From assembly GCF_947495315.1 (NCBI RefSeq), contig NZ_CANLYD010000007.1, positions 227,769 to 291,768 of the forward strand: a stretch of DNA of 64,000 bases, given 5' to 3'. Positions 34,352 through 43,347 of this stretch are shown one piece after another (the stretch's first letter is position 1; every line of letters starts with the position of its first letter). A program made the position numbers and the translations under genes. Below the pieces are notes generated by a model. The model did no database searches. It was not told the origin of the DNA and saw nothing but the letters and a program-made list of their open reading frames with translations. Origin of the DNA: an uncultured Aquimarina sp. (lineage in GTDB: Bacteria; Bacteroidota; Bacteroidia; Flavobacteriales; Flavobacteriaceae).

Positions 34352-34804
34352 GAAGAATGTCTCATTTTATCGTTTTTGTATTCAGGTTTGCTGTTAGGAT
34401 TCACAAAGTTTAAGGATTTAGTTAACGAATAATTAACATTTAAAAAATTGACTTTCAACTACTTAAATTAAAATATCGACGTTACGGTCAAACCCTTTGG
34501 TAACGTTAAGTTAACATTAGAGTAGCTACAAAAATTTAATTATTCGCACTTCAATAATATCAAGACTTGAGAATTTAACATCAAAAAAATCAATCCACCT
34601 TCATACTCCTAAAGTAAACTTATAAAAAGTATATATTATTCAAAGTTCAATTTATGTTAAAACGTTCTCTTTTTTACACAATGGTAAACTTAGGAACACA
34701 TTCTAATAAAATTCAAACTAAAAAAAATCTACCTATCACATCTACATTTGTCGTATAAAATTTAAACAAACAATATTTTATAACTCAAATCAAAAACACA
34801 AAAA
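34352..34804. other. Intergenic region between divergent genes
   Basis: 453 bp, AT-rich. Contains ACGTTAC (34479-34485) and GTAACGT (34500-34506), an inverted repeat with a 14-nt centre that could be an operator, and palindromic DNA around the nitrilase start. No ORF of protein character and no exact TAnnTTTG site found. Confidence 0.45.
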
Positions 34805-35149
34805 ATGAAAAAGTTAATTGTATTATTAGTAGTAGTTTTAGCATCAACTCAGGTTTTTGCAAATGACAAAAACGCGGAAGAAACAAACAAGGAAAAATTA
34901 AGAAGTGAAATAGCTCTTTTATTAGAAAAGCCACAGATCAAATTAGAACGTAACGAAATTAACGCTAGTATAGAGTTTATCTTAAATGCTAAGGGTGAAA
35001 TTGTAATCTTAAACGTTGATTCAGAAAAAGAAGCAATAGAAGATTATGTAAAAACCAGATTAAACTACAAAAAAGTAGATTCTGATATCACGAGAACAGG
35101 AAACAAAGTATTCAGATTAAGATTAAAAGTATTGAATCCTGAAGCTTAA
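34805..35149 (+). CDS. Small exported hypothetical protein
   Basis: 114 residues; signal peptide (LIVLLVVVLASTQVFA) then a short charged domain (RSEIALLLEKPQIKLERNEINASIEFILNAKGEIVILNVDSEKEAIEDYVKTRLNYKK). The FILNAKGEIVIL segment and size are typical of small conserved flavobacterial periplasmic proteins of unknown function. Single gene with its own terminator. Confidence 0.8.
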   Translation: MKKLIVLLVVVLASTQVFANDKNAEETNKEKLRSEIALLLEKPQIKLERNEINASIEFILNAKGEIVILNVDSEKEAIEDYVKTRLNYKKVDSDITRTGNKVFRLRLKVLNPEA

Positions 35150-35175
35150 ACTTCTTTAGTAAAATCTATAATTTA

Positions 35176-35208
35176 AAAGAGCGCTTTTAATAAAAAGCGC
35201 TCTTTCTT
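35176..35208. terminator. Terminator after the small exported protein
   Basis: Inverted repeat AAAGAGCGCTTTT / AAAAGCGCTCTTT (35176-35188, 35193-35205) followed by CTTTTTTT. Serves both convergent genes. Confidence 0.9.
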
Positions 35209-35227
35209 TTTTTATTCGTATTGTAGC

Positions 35228-36064
35228 TTATTTCTTTACATATTTATTCCCGTTTGTTATAGCGCAAGGTTGAAATCCATAAGTAGCATCAGGAGCAATC
35301 AATTGCCAAAAAACAGTATCTCCCGAATTTAAGTTTTGATCTGCAAAAGATGCTCCTATTGATCCCGAAGTATTTGGATTTGCCCTTCCATTAATAGAAT
35401 AAAACCAGAAAACATAATCTGCGCCAGGATTAGTTGTTAGATCATAACAAGAATTGCTAAGATCGGCAGTTAATTCATATACGGATAATGGTGTAAATGA
35501 TTTTACATATAAGTCGCCATCAATCGTAACTGTAGTATAAGGCATCACAGGAGATGAAAAATACTGTTTATTTACTTCATCCATTACCTCCTTAATTGTT
35601 GGGTTTTGATTGCTTAATTGCACTGTATATGCCGGAGTAGAAATGGCATAAGGACCTCCATAATTTTGATCCACAAAATCATTCCCTTTACAAGTAAAAT
35701 CTACGGAGCCATTAGACCCGGAAGGAAGATTATAAACGACTGAAAATGGATATAATGCTGTTGCATTTTCGGATTGCGGATCAGTTAATACATCTTGTAC
35801 CATTTTTGATCCTACATTATGTAATACATTTTGTAAAAGTCGCAAAGATCTCCTATATGATCCCAAGTGACGACTTACAGTATATCCATTGGCAGAATTA
35901 TTACTTAAATGCGCTATAGTTCTTCGTAAAACTGCACGTTCTGCTTTAGTAATCCCGTGAATTCCTTCTGCTTCGGTTATAGGATCTACTAAAAAAGTTT
36001 TTAACGCATCATCATCTGATAATAGATGAGATACGTAATTTAATAAATTCGAATTTGATTTCAT
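35228..36064 (-). CDS. Unrecognised two-part protein: helical N-terminal module plus DUF4430-like C-terminal domain
   Basis: 278 residues without a signal peptide. Residues ~1-90 are helical with a very regular block, DPITEAEGIHGITKAERAVLRR then NGYTVSRHLGSYRRSLRLLQ; it resembles leader-like or adapter segments but I cannot name it. Residues ~105-278 are beta-rich, with TIKEVMDEV and YVFWFYSINGRANP...FADQNLNSGDTVFWQL, the pattern of DUF4430/transcobalamin-like beta-grasp domains (YW..yvNG plus GD.v.W). Cys occur at 124, 201 and 271 or close to these. It splits an otherwise conserved isoprenoid neighbourhood. Function unknown. Confidence 0.75.
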   Translation of the reverse strand: MKSNSNLLNYVSHLLSDDDALKTFLVDPITEAEGIHGITKAERAVLRRTIAHLSNNSANGYTVSRHLGSYRRSLRLLQNVLHNVGSKMVQDVLTDPQSENATALYPFSVVYNLPSGSNGSVDFTCKGNDFVDQNYGGPYAISTPAYTVQLSNQNPTIKEVMDEVNKQYFSSPVMPYTTVTIDGDLYVKSFTPLSVYELTADLSNSCYDLTTNPGADYVFWFYSINGRANPNTSGSIGASFADQNLNSGDTVFWQLIAPDATYGFQPCAITNGNKYVKK

Positions 36065-36171
36065 TTTTAAATAAGTTTTAAGGTTATAAATGATATTTAG
36101 TTAAAGAAAATAAACCTTGTATTTATCTTCTTTAATTTCCTTAAAACTACCCTAAAAAGGAAACATCTCAT

Positions 36172-36191
36172 ATAGGGGAAAATACCCCTAT
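36172..36191. promoter_or_regulatory. ATAGGGG inverted repeat (candidate operator)
   Basis: Perfect 7-bp arms around AAAATA, about 110 bp upstream of the start of the two-part protein; GC-rich arms in an AT-rich surround suggest selection. Regulator unknown. Confidence 0.35.
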
Positions 36192-36307
36192 TTAAAATAA
36201 ATACTATAACACATATAATGAAACGAATAAGAAACATTTCAGTGATTTACAGAACGATATTTAACCCGTTCTATGCATTAGAAAACTCACTATAAATGTC
36301 TCTTTTT

Positions 36308-36401
36308 GCGTGAAGGATTGTAGTGAAAATCCCGCAGCCTGAGCCTTTTTCTGGCGAAGTACGAGGAATTGTAACGGAAAGCCTGACCCTTGTGGTCACG
36401 C
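36308..36401. repeat. Structured intergenic element, REP-like or small RNA
   Basis: GC-richer block bounded by GCGTGA (36308) and its complement TCACGC (36396). Inside are two related 21-23-nt units, GGATTGTAGTGAAAATCCCGC (36315-36335; cited as one word of 21 with its last base outside the match) and its partner at 36365-36387 sharing TTGTA..G.AAA.CC. No ORF. Likely a dispersed flavobacterial repeat or structured RNA. Confidence 0.5.
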
Positions 36402-36464
36402 CCACATCATTATTGCGCAAAGTTTATCCTGAATTCGTACTATAATATGATAGATCTATGAATT

Positions 36465-37373
36465 TTACCAAAATATCCTATCCAAAATCATATTGACATC
36501 GATTAATACGATACTAAACACACCAGATACAATAATCAGTTTCAGAATATTATGTAACCAAACGTAATGTGTTCTTCCATATGATTTCCATAAAGCAATC
36601 AGAAATAAAAATAACAGTCCTAAGCATACGTAGAAATAAAGATACATAAAACCTATTTCATACCTTGTTAATAGCAGATAAATAGGAATACAAGAAGCAA
36701 ATACAAGTAAACTAATTAATCTTTTAGAAGTCGTTTCTCCATATATAATAGGAATAGTTTTATAATTTTGGGCGACGTCACCTCTAAGGTTTCCTAGATC
36801 TTTAACCATTTCTCTCATCACCAACATTAAAAATAAAAAGGTAGCGTGAACAAAAACAACTTCATCAAAATTCTTATAGTAGATAAATACAGCAAAAAAT
36901 GGTGTTATAGATAATGTTGAAGCAACAAAATTTCCTAAAAAAGGCATTTTTTTAAGTTTATGGGAATAGAACCATATCCCGAAAACATATAAGGAGAAAA
37001 ACATAACTGCCCTAAATGAAACATAACTAGCAAGTATTACAGAAAGAAAGTTAAGCACAAAATACCCGGTTAATTTGGTGCGTTGACTTACCAAACGATC
37101 CAGCATAGTTTTCTGAGGTCTGTTTATGAGATCTTTTTCTCGGTCGTAAAAGTTATTAATAATGTATCCAGCAGCAATTACGCCAGCAGATGCTAAAACA
37201 ATTACAAACAAATTAGTATCAAAAAGAACATTTCTCAATGGTATATGAGGAGCAAGAATAAATACAGAAGTGAGGTATTGTGCGAAGACAATAACAAGAA
37301 TATTATAACCTCTAACAATAGAAAATAGACTCAACAACTTTAGAAGAATGAGTTTATTTTTTCTGGAAAGCAT
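36465..37373 (-). CDS. UbiA-type prenyltransferase (geranylgeranylglycerol-phosphate-transferase-like)
   Basis: 302 residues with eight to nine membrane helices. The first Asp-rich motif is NNFYDREKDLINRPQKT and the second is VKDLGNLRGDVAQNYKT, the Mg-prenyl-diphosphate sites of UbiA enzymes. Flavobacterial members at this position are annotated as geranylgeranylglycerol-phosphate geranylgeranyltransferase-like, but the true acceptor is uncertain. It lies 15 bp downstream of the mevalonate kinase gene, linking isoprenoid precursor supply with prenyl transfer. Confidence 0.88.
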   Translation of the reverse strand: MLSRKNKLILLKLLSLFSIVRGYNILVIVFAQYLTSVFILAPHIPLRNVLFDTNLFVIVLASAGVIAAGYIINNFYDREKDLINRPQKTMLDRLVSQRTKLTGYFVLNFLSVILASYVSFRAVMFFSLYVFGIWFYSHKLKKMPFLGNFVASTLSITPFFAVFIYYKNFDEVVFVHATFLFLMLVMREMVKDLGNLRGDVAQNYKTIPIIYGETTSKRLISLLVFASCIPIYLLLTRYEIGFMYLYFYVCLGLLFLFLIALWKSYGRTHYVWLHNILKLIIVSGVFSIVLIDVNMILDRIFW

Positions 37374-37388
37374 CCTAATATGAACCTA

Positions 37389-38324
37389 TTAAAAGTTGTA
37401 AACCACCTCTAATTTATAATCTTTAAGAGCAGATTGAGCTTTATCTAAGTCCTGAGTAAATCCTAGAATATAACCTCCTCCACCAGAACCACATAGCTTA
37501 AGATAGTAGTCATTAGTTTCGATTCCATTTTTCCATAATGCGTGGAATTGTTTAGGAATCATAGGCTTAAAATTATCCAAAACAACGTTAGATAATTGTT
37601 TGATGTTTGAGAATAACGACTTGATATCTCCTTGAAGAAAATCATCAACACATGCATCTGTATGTTTTACAAACTGGTTTTTAAGCATTGTACGGAAACC
37701 TTCTTGTTTCATGTTTTCCATAAAGATACTGACCATAGGAGCAGTTTCTCCAACGATTCCGCTGTCCAATAAAAACACAGCTCCCTTTTTATTGTCTACA
37801 CTTTGTGAAGGAATTCCTGCTGGCTCTATATTATCTTTAGAATTGATAAGGATCGGAAGGCTCAAATAACTATTTAAAGGATCTAAACCTGAGCTACTAC
37901 CATGGAAAAATGATTCCATTAATCCAAAAACCTCTTTAAGTTTCAGTAGTTTATCACGAGTAAGATTTTCTAAAACCGTAATTTTATCATCTGCATACTT
38001 ATCATAAATCGCCGCTACCAGTGCTCCACTACTACCTACTCCATATCCTTGAGGGATGCTACTATCGAAATACATTCCAGATCCAACATCTTCTTTCAAT
38101 CTTTGTAAATCGAATTGCACAACACCTTTATTCTGAATTTTCTCTAAGTAGTTCGCGAAATCACGTAAACTTTTGTTGGATTTAATAGCTTGTTCATCTG
38201 GATTATCAGTCACCTTTAAAGCTCCTTTGAAGAAATTGTAAGGAATAGAAAGTCCTTTAGAATCTTTAATTATTCCGTATTCGCCAAATAAAAGTATTTT
38301 CGAGTAAAATAGTGGTCCCTTCAT
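37389..38324 (-). CDS. Mevalonate kinase (GHMP family)
   Basis: 311 residues. KILLFGEYGIIKDSKGLSIPY is the GHMP N-terminal motif and GYGVGSSGALVAAIY the ATP-binding loop; KLCGSGGGGYILGF is the C-terminal glycine motif. Phosphorylates mevalonate in the cytoplasm, a step of the mevalonate pathway. Neighbours encode diphosphomevalonate decarboxylase (47 bp upstream) and a UbiA prenyltransferase (downstream), supporting the assignment; a phosphomevalonate kinase role cannot be fully excluded. Confidence 0.88.
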   Translation of the reverse strand: MKGPLFYSKILLFGEYGIIKDSKGLSIPYNFFKGALKVTDNPDEQAIKSNKSLRDFANYLEKIQNKGVVQFDLQRLKEDVGSGMYFDSSIPQGYGVGSSGALVAAIYDKYADDKITVLENLTRDKLLKLKEVFGLMESFFHGSSSGLDPLNSYLSLPILINSKDNIEPAGIPSQSVDNKKGAVFLLDSGIVGETAPMVSIFMENMKQEGFRTMLKNQFVKHTDACVDDFLQGDIKSLFSNIKQLSNVVLDNFKPMIPKQFHALWKNGIETNDYYLKLCGSGGGGYILGFTQDLDKAQSALKDYKLEVVYNF

Positions 38325-38371
38325 CAGTTTGCTATCATTATATCCAATTTGTCTAACTAATTAGGATAAAG

Positions 38372-39457
38372 TTACAACAATTTAGCACCTAATCCTATTT
38401 TGTCGCAAATATACTGCCCTTTCTGACAATATACAACTAACTCACTCTTAATGAAATCCATTACTCCATCTTTCTCGGAATCCGGATACAATATGTGTAC
38501 ATTTGCTCCAGCATCTAGCGTAAAACAGATCTTAGATCCTGTTTCTTTTCTATATTCCCAAATTTTGTTAATTACGGACAATGTATTTGGTTTCATTAAT
38601 ACAAAATAGGGTAGAGAAGTCATCATCATCGCATGCAATGTTAATGCTTCGCTTTCGACCACTTCAATAAACCCATCTAAATCTCCTGACATCAAAATAT
38701 CTTTTAGTCTTATGATGTTTTCATTTGCCTGCTTAAATCTTTCTGACGAAAAAGGATGACCGTGCATCAAATCGTGACCAACAGAACTACTTACTTGTTT
38801 CTCGCCTTTATCTACAAGAAGAATGGTATCCTGATAATTAGTAAAGTTTGGATGAACATCATATGGGAATTTAATTGCATAAGCATCGCTACTTTCTGCA
38901 ACTTCTTTATGCTTCCCCCATACGGTTATAGGTCCTTCTATACTCCTACTAGCACTTCCTGATCCTAATCTAGACAAAAAAGAGGTTTTTTGTATATATT
39001 CCTCTTCAGTTATCGTCGGATTTATTTGTTTATCTAATTGCATTAAACAATATGCTAAAGCACTCATACCACTTGCAGAAGATGCAATACCACTACTATG
39101 TGGAAAAGTATTACTTGTATCTATAATAAACTTATAATGCTTCAGAAAAGGAATATATTCCGAAATTCTTTGAAAAAAACTTTGGATTTTTGGCTTGAAA
39201 TCCGGTTTTGGCTCACCTTCAAAAAACAATTCAAACTGAAAATCTTCAGAAGCATTCTCTAACTTTTCATACTGCAATGTTGTTTCTGTTTTACAAATAT
39301 CTAGCGTAAAACTTATCGAGGGGTTTTCCGGTAATTGTACTGGTCGCTTTCCCCAATATTTGACTAAAGCTATATTACTAGGTGATGAACAAGAAATAGA
39401 TCCTTTATCCGGTTTTACTGAAGATATTTTAGAGACAAATTGGCTATAATCACCCAT
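38372..39457 (-). CDS. mvaD: Diphosphomevalonate decarboxylase
   Basis: 361 residues. SPSNIALVKYWGKR is the diagnostic MVD segment with the diphosphate-binding Lys, and FPHSSGIASSASGMSALAYC is the GHMP ATP loop. DAGANVHILYP near the C-terminus provides the conserved late motif. Converts mevalonate diphosphate to isopentenyl diphosphate. First gene of the minus-strand isoprenoid operon; a TAATTTTG -7-like word (minus strand, 39462-39469) lies immediately upstream. Confidence 0.94.
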   Translation of the reverse strand: MGDYSQFVSKISSVKPDKGSISCSSPSNIALVKYWGKRPVQLPENPSISFTLDICKTETTLQYEKLENASEDFQFELFFEGEPKPDFKPKIQSFFQRISEYIPFLKHYKFIIDTSNTFPHSSGIASSASGMSALAYCLMQLDKQINPTITEEEYIQKTSFLSRLGSGSASRSIEGPITVWGKHKEVAESSDAYAIKFPYDVHPNFTNYQDTILLVDKGEKQVSSSVGHDLMHGHPFSSERFKQANENIIRLKDILMSGDLDGFIEVVESEALTLHAMMMTSLPYFVLMKPNTLSVINKIWEYRKETGSKICFTLDAGANVHILYPDSEKDGVMDFIKSELVVYCQKGQYICDKIGLGAKLL

Positions 39458-39555
39458 AATGCAAAATTATTTTGGCAAAGATAAGCTGTTAAGTGGTTTT
39501 AAGAGTAAGCTAGTAAAAATAAATTGCTATTTTAGTATTTAACTAACTAATCCTA

Positions 39556-40029
39556 ATGAAAAAAAAGTTACTACGTATAGGTATTGCTGTGTTATTATGC
39601 CTGTTAATAGGGTTTTTAGGCAATATTGCTACTCAAACATCCATTAGTACCTGGTATGTAGCTTTAGAGAAACCATCTTTTACTCCTCCTAATTGGCTTT
39701 TTGCTCCTGTATGGACGGTCCTTTATATTTTGATGGGAATTGCTGCAGGAATTGTTTGGAGTAAAGGTTTTTATCATAAATGGGTAAAAACTGCGTTATA
39801 TCATTTTGGGTTTCAACTTTTACTCAATGCTGCGTGGTCCATTTTTTTCTTTGGAATGCGTAATCCATTGATTGCACTTGTGGATATACTTGCCCTGTTT
39901 ATCCTATTATTGTTTACAATCAAGTGGTTTAAAGTTGTAAACTCTACAGCCGCTTACCTACTTATCCCTTACTTGATTTGGGTTGCTTTTGCAACTGCAT
40001 TAAATTTTAGTATATGGCAACTTAACTAA
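39556..40029 (+). CDS. tspO: TspO/MBR-family tryptophan-rich sensory protein
   Basis: 157 residues, five membrane helices, with TWYVALEKPSFTPPNWLFAPVWTVLYILMGIAAG, the TspO signature including Trp and PSFTPP. NAAWSIFFFGMRNP and the W-rich last helix agree. TspO binds porphyrins and influences stress responses in the membrane. Divergent from the mvaD operon and 26 bp upstream of a TetR gene. Confidence 0.95.
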   Translation: MKKKLLRIGIAVLLCLLIGFLGNIATQTSISTWYVALEKPSFTPPNWLFAPVWTVLYILMGIAAGIVWSKGFYHKWVKTALYHFGFQLLLNAAWSIFFFGMRNPLIALVDILALFILLLFTIKWFKVVNSTAAYLLIPYLIWVAFATALNFSIWQLN

Positions 40030-40055
40030 ACCAAGAATGAAGGAATAAAATTTTT

Positions 40056-40613
40056 ATGAACAAAAAGTCAATCGTCTTACAGACAACTTTAGAATTAATT
40101 ACAAAACAAGGAATACAGGCAACTTCTCTTTCGCAAATTATTAAAGAATCTGGTGTTGCTAATGGAACTGTATATCATCATTTTAAGAATAAAGAAGAAA
40201 TTATAACAGAACTTTATTTAATGCTTACTCAAGATTTTGGAACCGTGGTTATGCGTAATATCCCTGAAGATGATATTAAAAAGCAGTTTTCAATCATGTG
40301 GCTTAATCTGTTTCATTATTTCGTGAATAACCCTCTTGCTTTTGTGTTTTCTGAACAAATAGCGAGATCACCAGAGATTCCTCAATCCTTAAAAGATAAG
40401 GCAAGACAATATTATGGTGAAATCGAAAACTTTTTTAAAACAGGTATTCGCCAAAAAGTTTTTAAATCATACAACTCCATGGTTATGGAAGAACTATTTT
40501 TTGGAAACGTAGTGTCTCTTGTAAAAATCCACGAAAATGAAAAGGTAAAACTGCTAGATAAGCACATCAATCAAGCCATAGAAATATCCTGGAAAGGATT
40601 CTTAAGAGATTAA
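40056..40613 (+). CDS. TetR/AcrR-family transcriptional regulator
   Basis: 185 residues. The N-terminal HTH is QTTLELITKQGIQATSLSQIIKESGVANGTVYHHFKNKEEI, standard for TetR repressors; the C-terminal ~130 residues are the helical ligand domain. Coupled to tspO by a 26-bp gap, it may regulate tspO or an unlinked gene. Ligand unknown. Confidence 0.93.
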   Translation: MNKKSIVLQTTLELITKQGIQATSLSQIIKESGVANGTVYHHFKNKEEIITELYLMLTQDFGTVVMRNIPEDDIKKQFSIMWLNLFHYFVNNPLAFVFSEQIARSPEIPQSLKDKARQYYGEIENFFKTGIRQKVFKSYNSMVMEELFFGNVVSLVKIHENEKVKLLDKHINQAIEISWKGFLRD

Positions 40614-40642
40614 ATATTCCGTTAGTCTTTAAAATTTAATGT

Positions 40643-40680
40643 AATCTATCCTGCCAAATAATTATTTGGCAGGATAGATT
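40643..40680. terminator. Bidirectional terminator (long perfect palindrome)
   Basis: 38-bp perfect inverted repeat centred at 40661/40662, containing CCTGCCAAATAATTATTTGG. It lies between the TetR gene and the convergent hypothetical gene. Confidence 0.88.
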
Positions 40681-40720
40681 GATTGTTGGTTTTAAAAAAA
40701 TTTATAATCTGGATAGCAGC

Positions 40721-41503
40721 TTAGTTGAACACCACATTAATGCACGAATCTTTATACAAATCCTTAACCGCTGCTTGTATAGCAAGTTTAGAATCTTTTG
40801 TCTTACCAATAGATTTTCCTTTGTAATATATACCACCATTTCCTTTCCAGGTAAACTCTTCACTATGAGATTTTATAAGCCTAACTCCATCTTTCCTAGT
40901 AATCTGAAAAGACTCTAATTTCTGATCATACTCTAATCCGGCCGGAAAATACACCTCAGTAACAAACTTAGTATCTCCATTTCCATACATATAACAAACA
41001 CATTCTCCGATATCTTTAGCTTCAGAAACTCTTACCATATTGTTTTGCACGATCCGCCATCTATCATTAACCTGAATTCCAACAATATCCATCAACATGG
41101 TTCCTTTTTCAGCTAGTTTTTTATTAATGAATGATTCAAAACTAACCACAGCCGAAATAATTCCTGCATTTTCTTTCTGACTCTGAAAAACAATTTTATC
41201 CAAGGTTAGTTTAAAACTATAATTATCATCATTTATAATATCATCTAATTGTGAAGAAATATTTTTCTTATCATAATTTTTTCTAACTAAAGCACCTGAT
41301 AAATTAACATAAACGGTATTACCGCTATATTTTTCATCAAATAAGTACAAAACATCGTTTTTTTTAGCCCCTCTTTCCAGATCGTTAATCCTATTAATAT
41401 AATCCATCAATAGCTTTTTTATAGGCTCATTATCGCTGGCCTGAGCAACAAAGGTGCTATTGCAAATGAAAATAATAATAAGTGCTAGTGTAATTTTTTT
41501 CAT
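40721..41503 (-). CDS. Secreted hypothetical protein with SnoaL-like N-terminal half
   Basis: 260 residues with a signal peptide (LALIIIFICNSTFVAQA). Residues ~25-150 (LLMDYINRINDLERGAKKNDVLYLFDEKY...VQNNM) look like a nuclear-transport-factor-2/SnoaL-like domain; the rest has ECVCYMYGNGDTKFVTEVYFPAG and a conserved-looking WKGNGGIYYKGKSIGKTKDSKLAIQAAVKDLY. No specific family. Monocistronic on the minus strand. Confidence 0.75.
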   Translation of the reverse strand: MKKITLALIIIFICNSTFVAQASDNEPIKKLLMDYINRINDLERGAKKNDVLYLFDEKYSGNTVYVNLSGALVRKNYDKKNISSQLDDIINDDNYSFKLTLDKIVFQSQKENAGIISAVVSFESFINKKLAEKGTMLMDIVGIQVNDRWRIVQNNMVRVSEAKDIGECVCYMYGNGDTKFVTEVYFPAGLEYDQKLESFQITRKDGVRLIKSHSEEFTWKGNGGIYYKGKSIGKTKDSKLAIQAAVKDLYKDSCINVVFN

Positions 41504-41577
41504 AGTTAATAAGGTAATGGTTAAACCTTTTTAAGATACAAAATTTTACACAGATTTCCGAGAAGTATTAAAACAAC

Positions 41578-42135
41578 TTAGTTTTTTAAAAAACTTAATT
41601 CTAACAATTTACTCAATGTCCTGAGATTTCTAGTGGTTGTTTGACACTTTAATTTTTTCTCAAAAAAGCTGTTATGTAATTTTGTTTTTCCATAACCAAT
41701 AGCTGCAAATAGGTAAATTACACTTTTAGTAATTATGAATTCTTCAGGATCAAAAGATACCTTAGAAAGTTCTTCTACTGCTATAGGATCCGGCTGATCA
41801 CATAAAAGCATGAAGTACATTTTTTTATCATCAATCTGACCACTTTCCAGTCTTTTTGTATAAGGGTTTTTCTGAAAAATTTCATTTAGAGTATCGTGAG
41901 TAATTATCAATACAGGCACATCAAAATCAAAACGTTTCTTGATGGCAATCTGAATTTTAGTCTCTAAAGCATCTATATCTCCTGAAGCATCCCTAAAAAC
42001 AACATTCCCACTTTGGATATACGTTACCACAGCGCTAAATCCTAACTTTTCCAGCATCTCTTTAAGATCTGCCATTTTTATCTTTTTATGGCCACCCACA
42101 TTGATCCCACGAAGTAAAGCGATATATGTATTCAT
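41578..42135 (-). CDS. DUF1697 family protein
   Basis: 185 residues beginning NTYIALLRGINVGGHKKIKMADLKEMLEKLGF, the DUF1697 signature, with YIQSGNVVFRDASGD following. Function unknown. Its start abuts the stop of the HI0933-type flavoprotein gene, giving a tight three-gene minus-strand operon (GDPD, flavoprotein, DUF1697). Confidence 0.93.
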   Translation of the reverse strand: MNTYIALLRGINVGGHKKIKMADLKEMLEKLGFSAVVTYIQSGNVVFRDASGDIDALETKIQIAIKKRFDFDVPVLIITHDTLNEIFQKNPYTKRLESGQIDDKKMYFMLLCDQPDPIAVEELSKVSFDPEEFIITKSVIYLFAAIGYGKTKLHNSFFEKKLKCQTTTRNLRTLSKLLELSFLKN

Positions 42136-43347
42136 TTATTTTAATGTAATAGCCTGAGCAGCAATATAACCACCTGTCCATGCATTCTGAAAATTAAACC
42201 CTCCTGTTATAGCATCTATATTTAATACCTCTCCTGCAAAATACAAATTCTTATGTTTCTTACTTTCAAAAGTTTTAAAGTTTATCTCTTTCAGATCAAT
42301 TCCTCCTGCTGTAACGAATTCTTCCTTAAATGTACTTTTACCGTTTACCTTAAAAACACCTTTAGTCAGTTCTTCTGAAAGTTTGCTGAGTTGGGATTTA
42401 TTGGTATCTGCCCATCGAGTTGTACTCTCAATATCAGAAGCAGCAACTAAACTTTGCCAAAGTCTTTTGGGTAGTTCAAACTGAGCATATTTAGACACTT
42501 GTTGTTTTGGGTTTTTATTTTTTAGTACTTTGAGCGTATTCAATGCTTCTTCTTGAGAATAATCCTGTATCCAATTAACAATGATTTCAAAATTATATTG
42601 ATAGGAATTTAATTCTATTGCTCCCCAAGCAGAAAGTTTAAGAATCGCTGGACCACTCATCCCCCAATGAGTAATAAGCAACGGACCATCACTGGATAAT
42701 TTAGAATTCTTTACTTGAACGGAAGCATTAGTTGCTATTCCTGGCAGACCTTTGATTCTATTATCTTTTATATTAAAGGTAAACAATGATGGAACCGCAT
42801 CGATGGTTTGATGATCCAAGGAATTAAGTTTTGTCCAAATTTTAGGATTACTCCCTGTAGCGATCATCAGTTTTACTGTTTCAAAATTTCCTTGACTAGT
42901 AACTACTTTCCAGGTTTCCTTTTCTTGATAAAAATCTTTTACTGAATGATTCGTCAGAACCTCGATACCTAATCGTTTGGTTTCCGACAAAAAACAATCT
43001 ATAATCGTCTGTGATGAATCAGAAACCGGAAAAATCCTGCCATCATCCTCTATTTTCAATTCCACACCACGATTATCGAACCATTCCATTGTATCCCCTG
43101 TCATAAAAGTATGAAAAGGTCCTTTTAGCTCTTTCTCGCCTCTTGGGTAATTCTTGCTTAAAGCATCAGGAATAAACTCTGCATGCGTCACATTGCATCG
43201 TCCTCCTCCAGAAATCCGCACTTTGGATAGCACTTCTTTTCCTCTTTCGAGAATAGCTATTTTTAGACTTGGATCATTTTCTGCTACATTAATCGCAGTA
43301 AAAAATCCAGCTGCTCCACCACCAATTATTAAGAGATCATACTGCAT
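42136..43347 (-). CDS. NAD(P)/FAD-dependent oxidoreductase, HI0933/YhiN family
   Basis: 403 residues. N-terminal FAD site DLLIIGGGAAGFFTAINVAEN; SGGGRCNVTHAEF is the HI0933 family signature; TGGFNFQNAWTGGYIAAQ ends the protein. Biochemical role of YhiN-type flavoproteins is not settled. Its ATG overlaps the stop of the GDPD gene by one base (TAATG), so the two are translationally coupled. Confidence 0.93.
   Translation of the reverse strand: MQYDLLIIGGGAAGFFTAINVAENDPSLKIAILERGKEVLSKVRISGGGRCNVTHAEFIPDALSKNYPRGEKELKGPFHTFMTGDTMEWFDNRGVELKIEDDGRIFPVSDSSQTIIDCFLSETKRLGIEVLTNHSVKDFYQEKETWKVVTSQGNFETVKLMIATGSNPKIWTKLNSLDHQTIDAVPSLFTFNIKDNRIKGLPGIATNASVQVKNSKLSSDGPLLITHWGMSGPAILKLSAWGAIELNSYQYNFEIIVNWIQDYSQEEALNTLKVLKNKNPKQQVSKYAQFELPKRLWQSLVAASDIESTTRWADTNKSQLSKLSEELTKGVFKVNGKSTFKEEFVTAGGIDLKEINFKTFESKKHKNLYFAGEVLNIDAITGGFNFQNAWTGGYIAAQAITLK

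Larger units (their letters stand above)
36065..36464. other. Intergenic region with hairpin and repeat-like element
   Basis: 400 bp upstream of the two-part protein. It holds a hairpin ATAGGGG/CCCCTAT (36172-36191) and the structured, more GC-rich element at 36308-36401. The remainder is AT-rich without coding signal. Confidence 0.6.
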
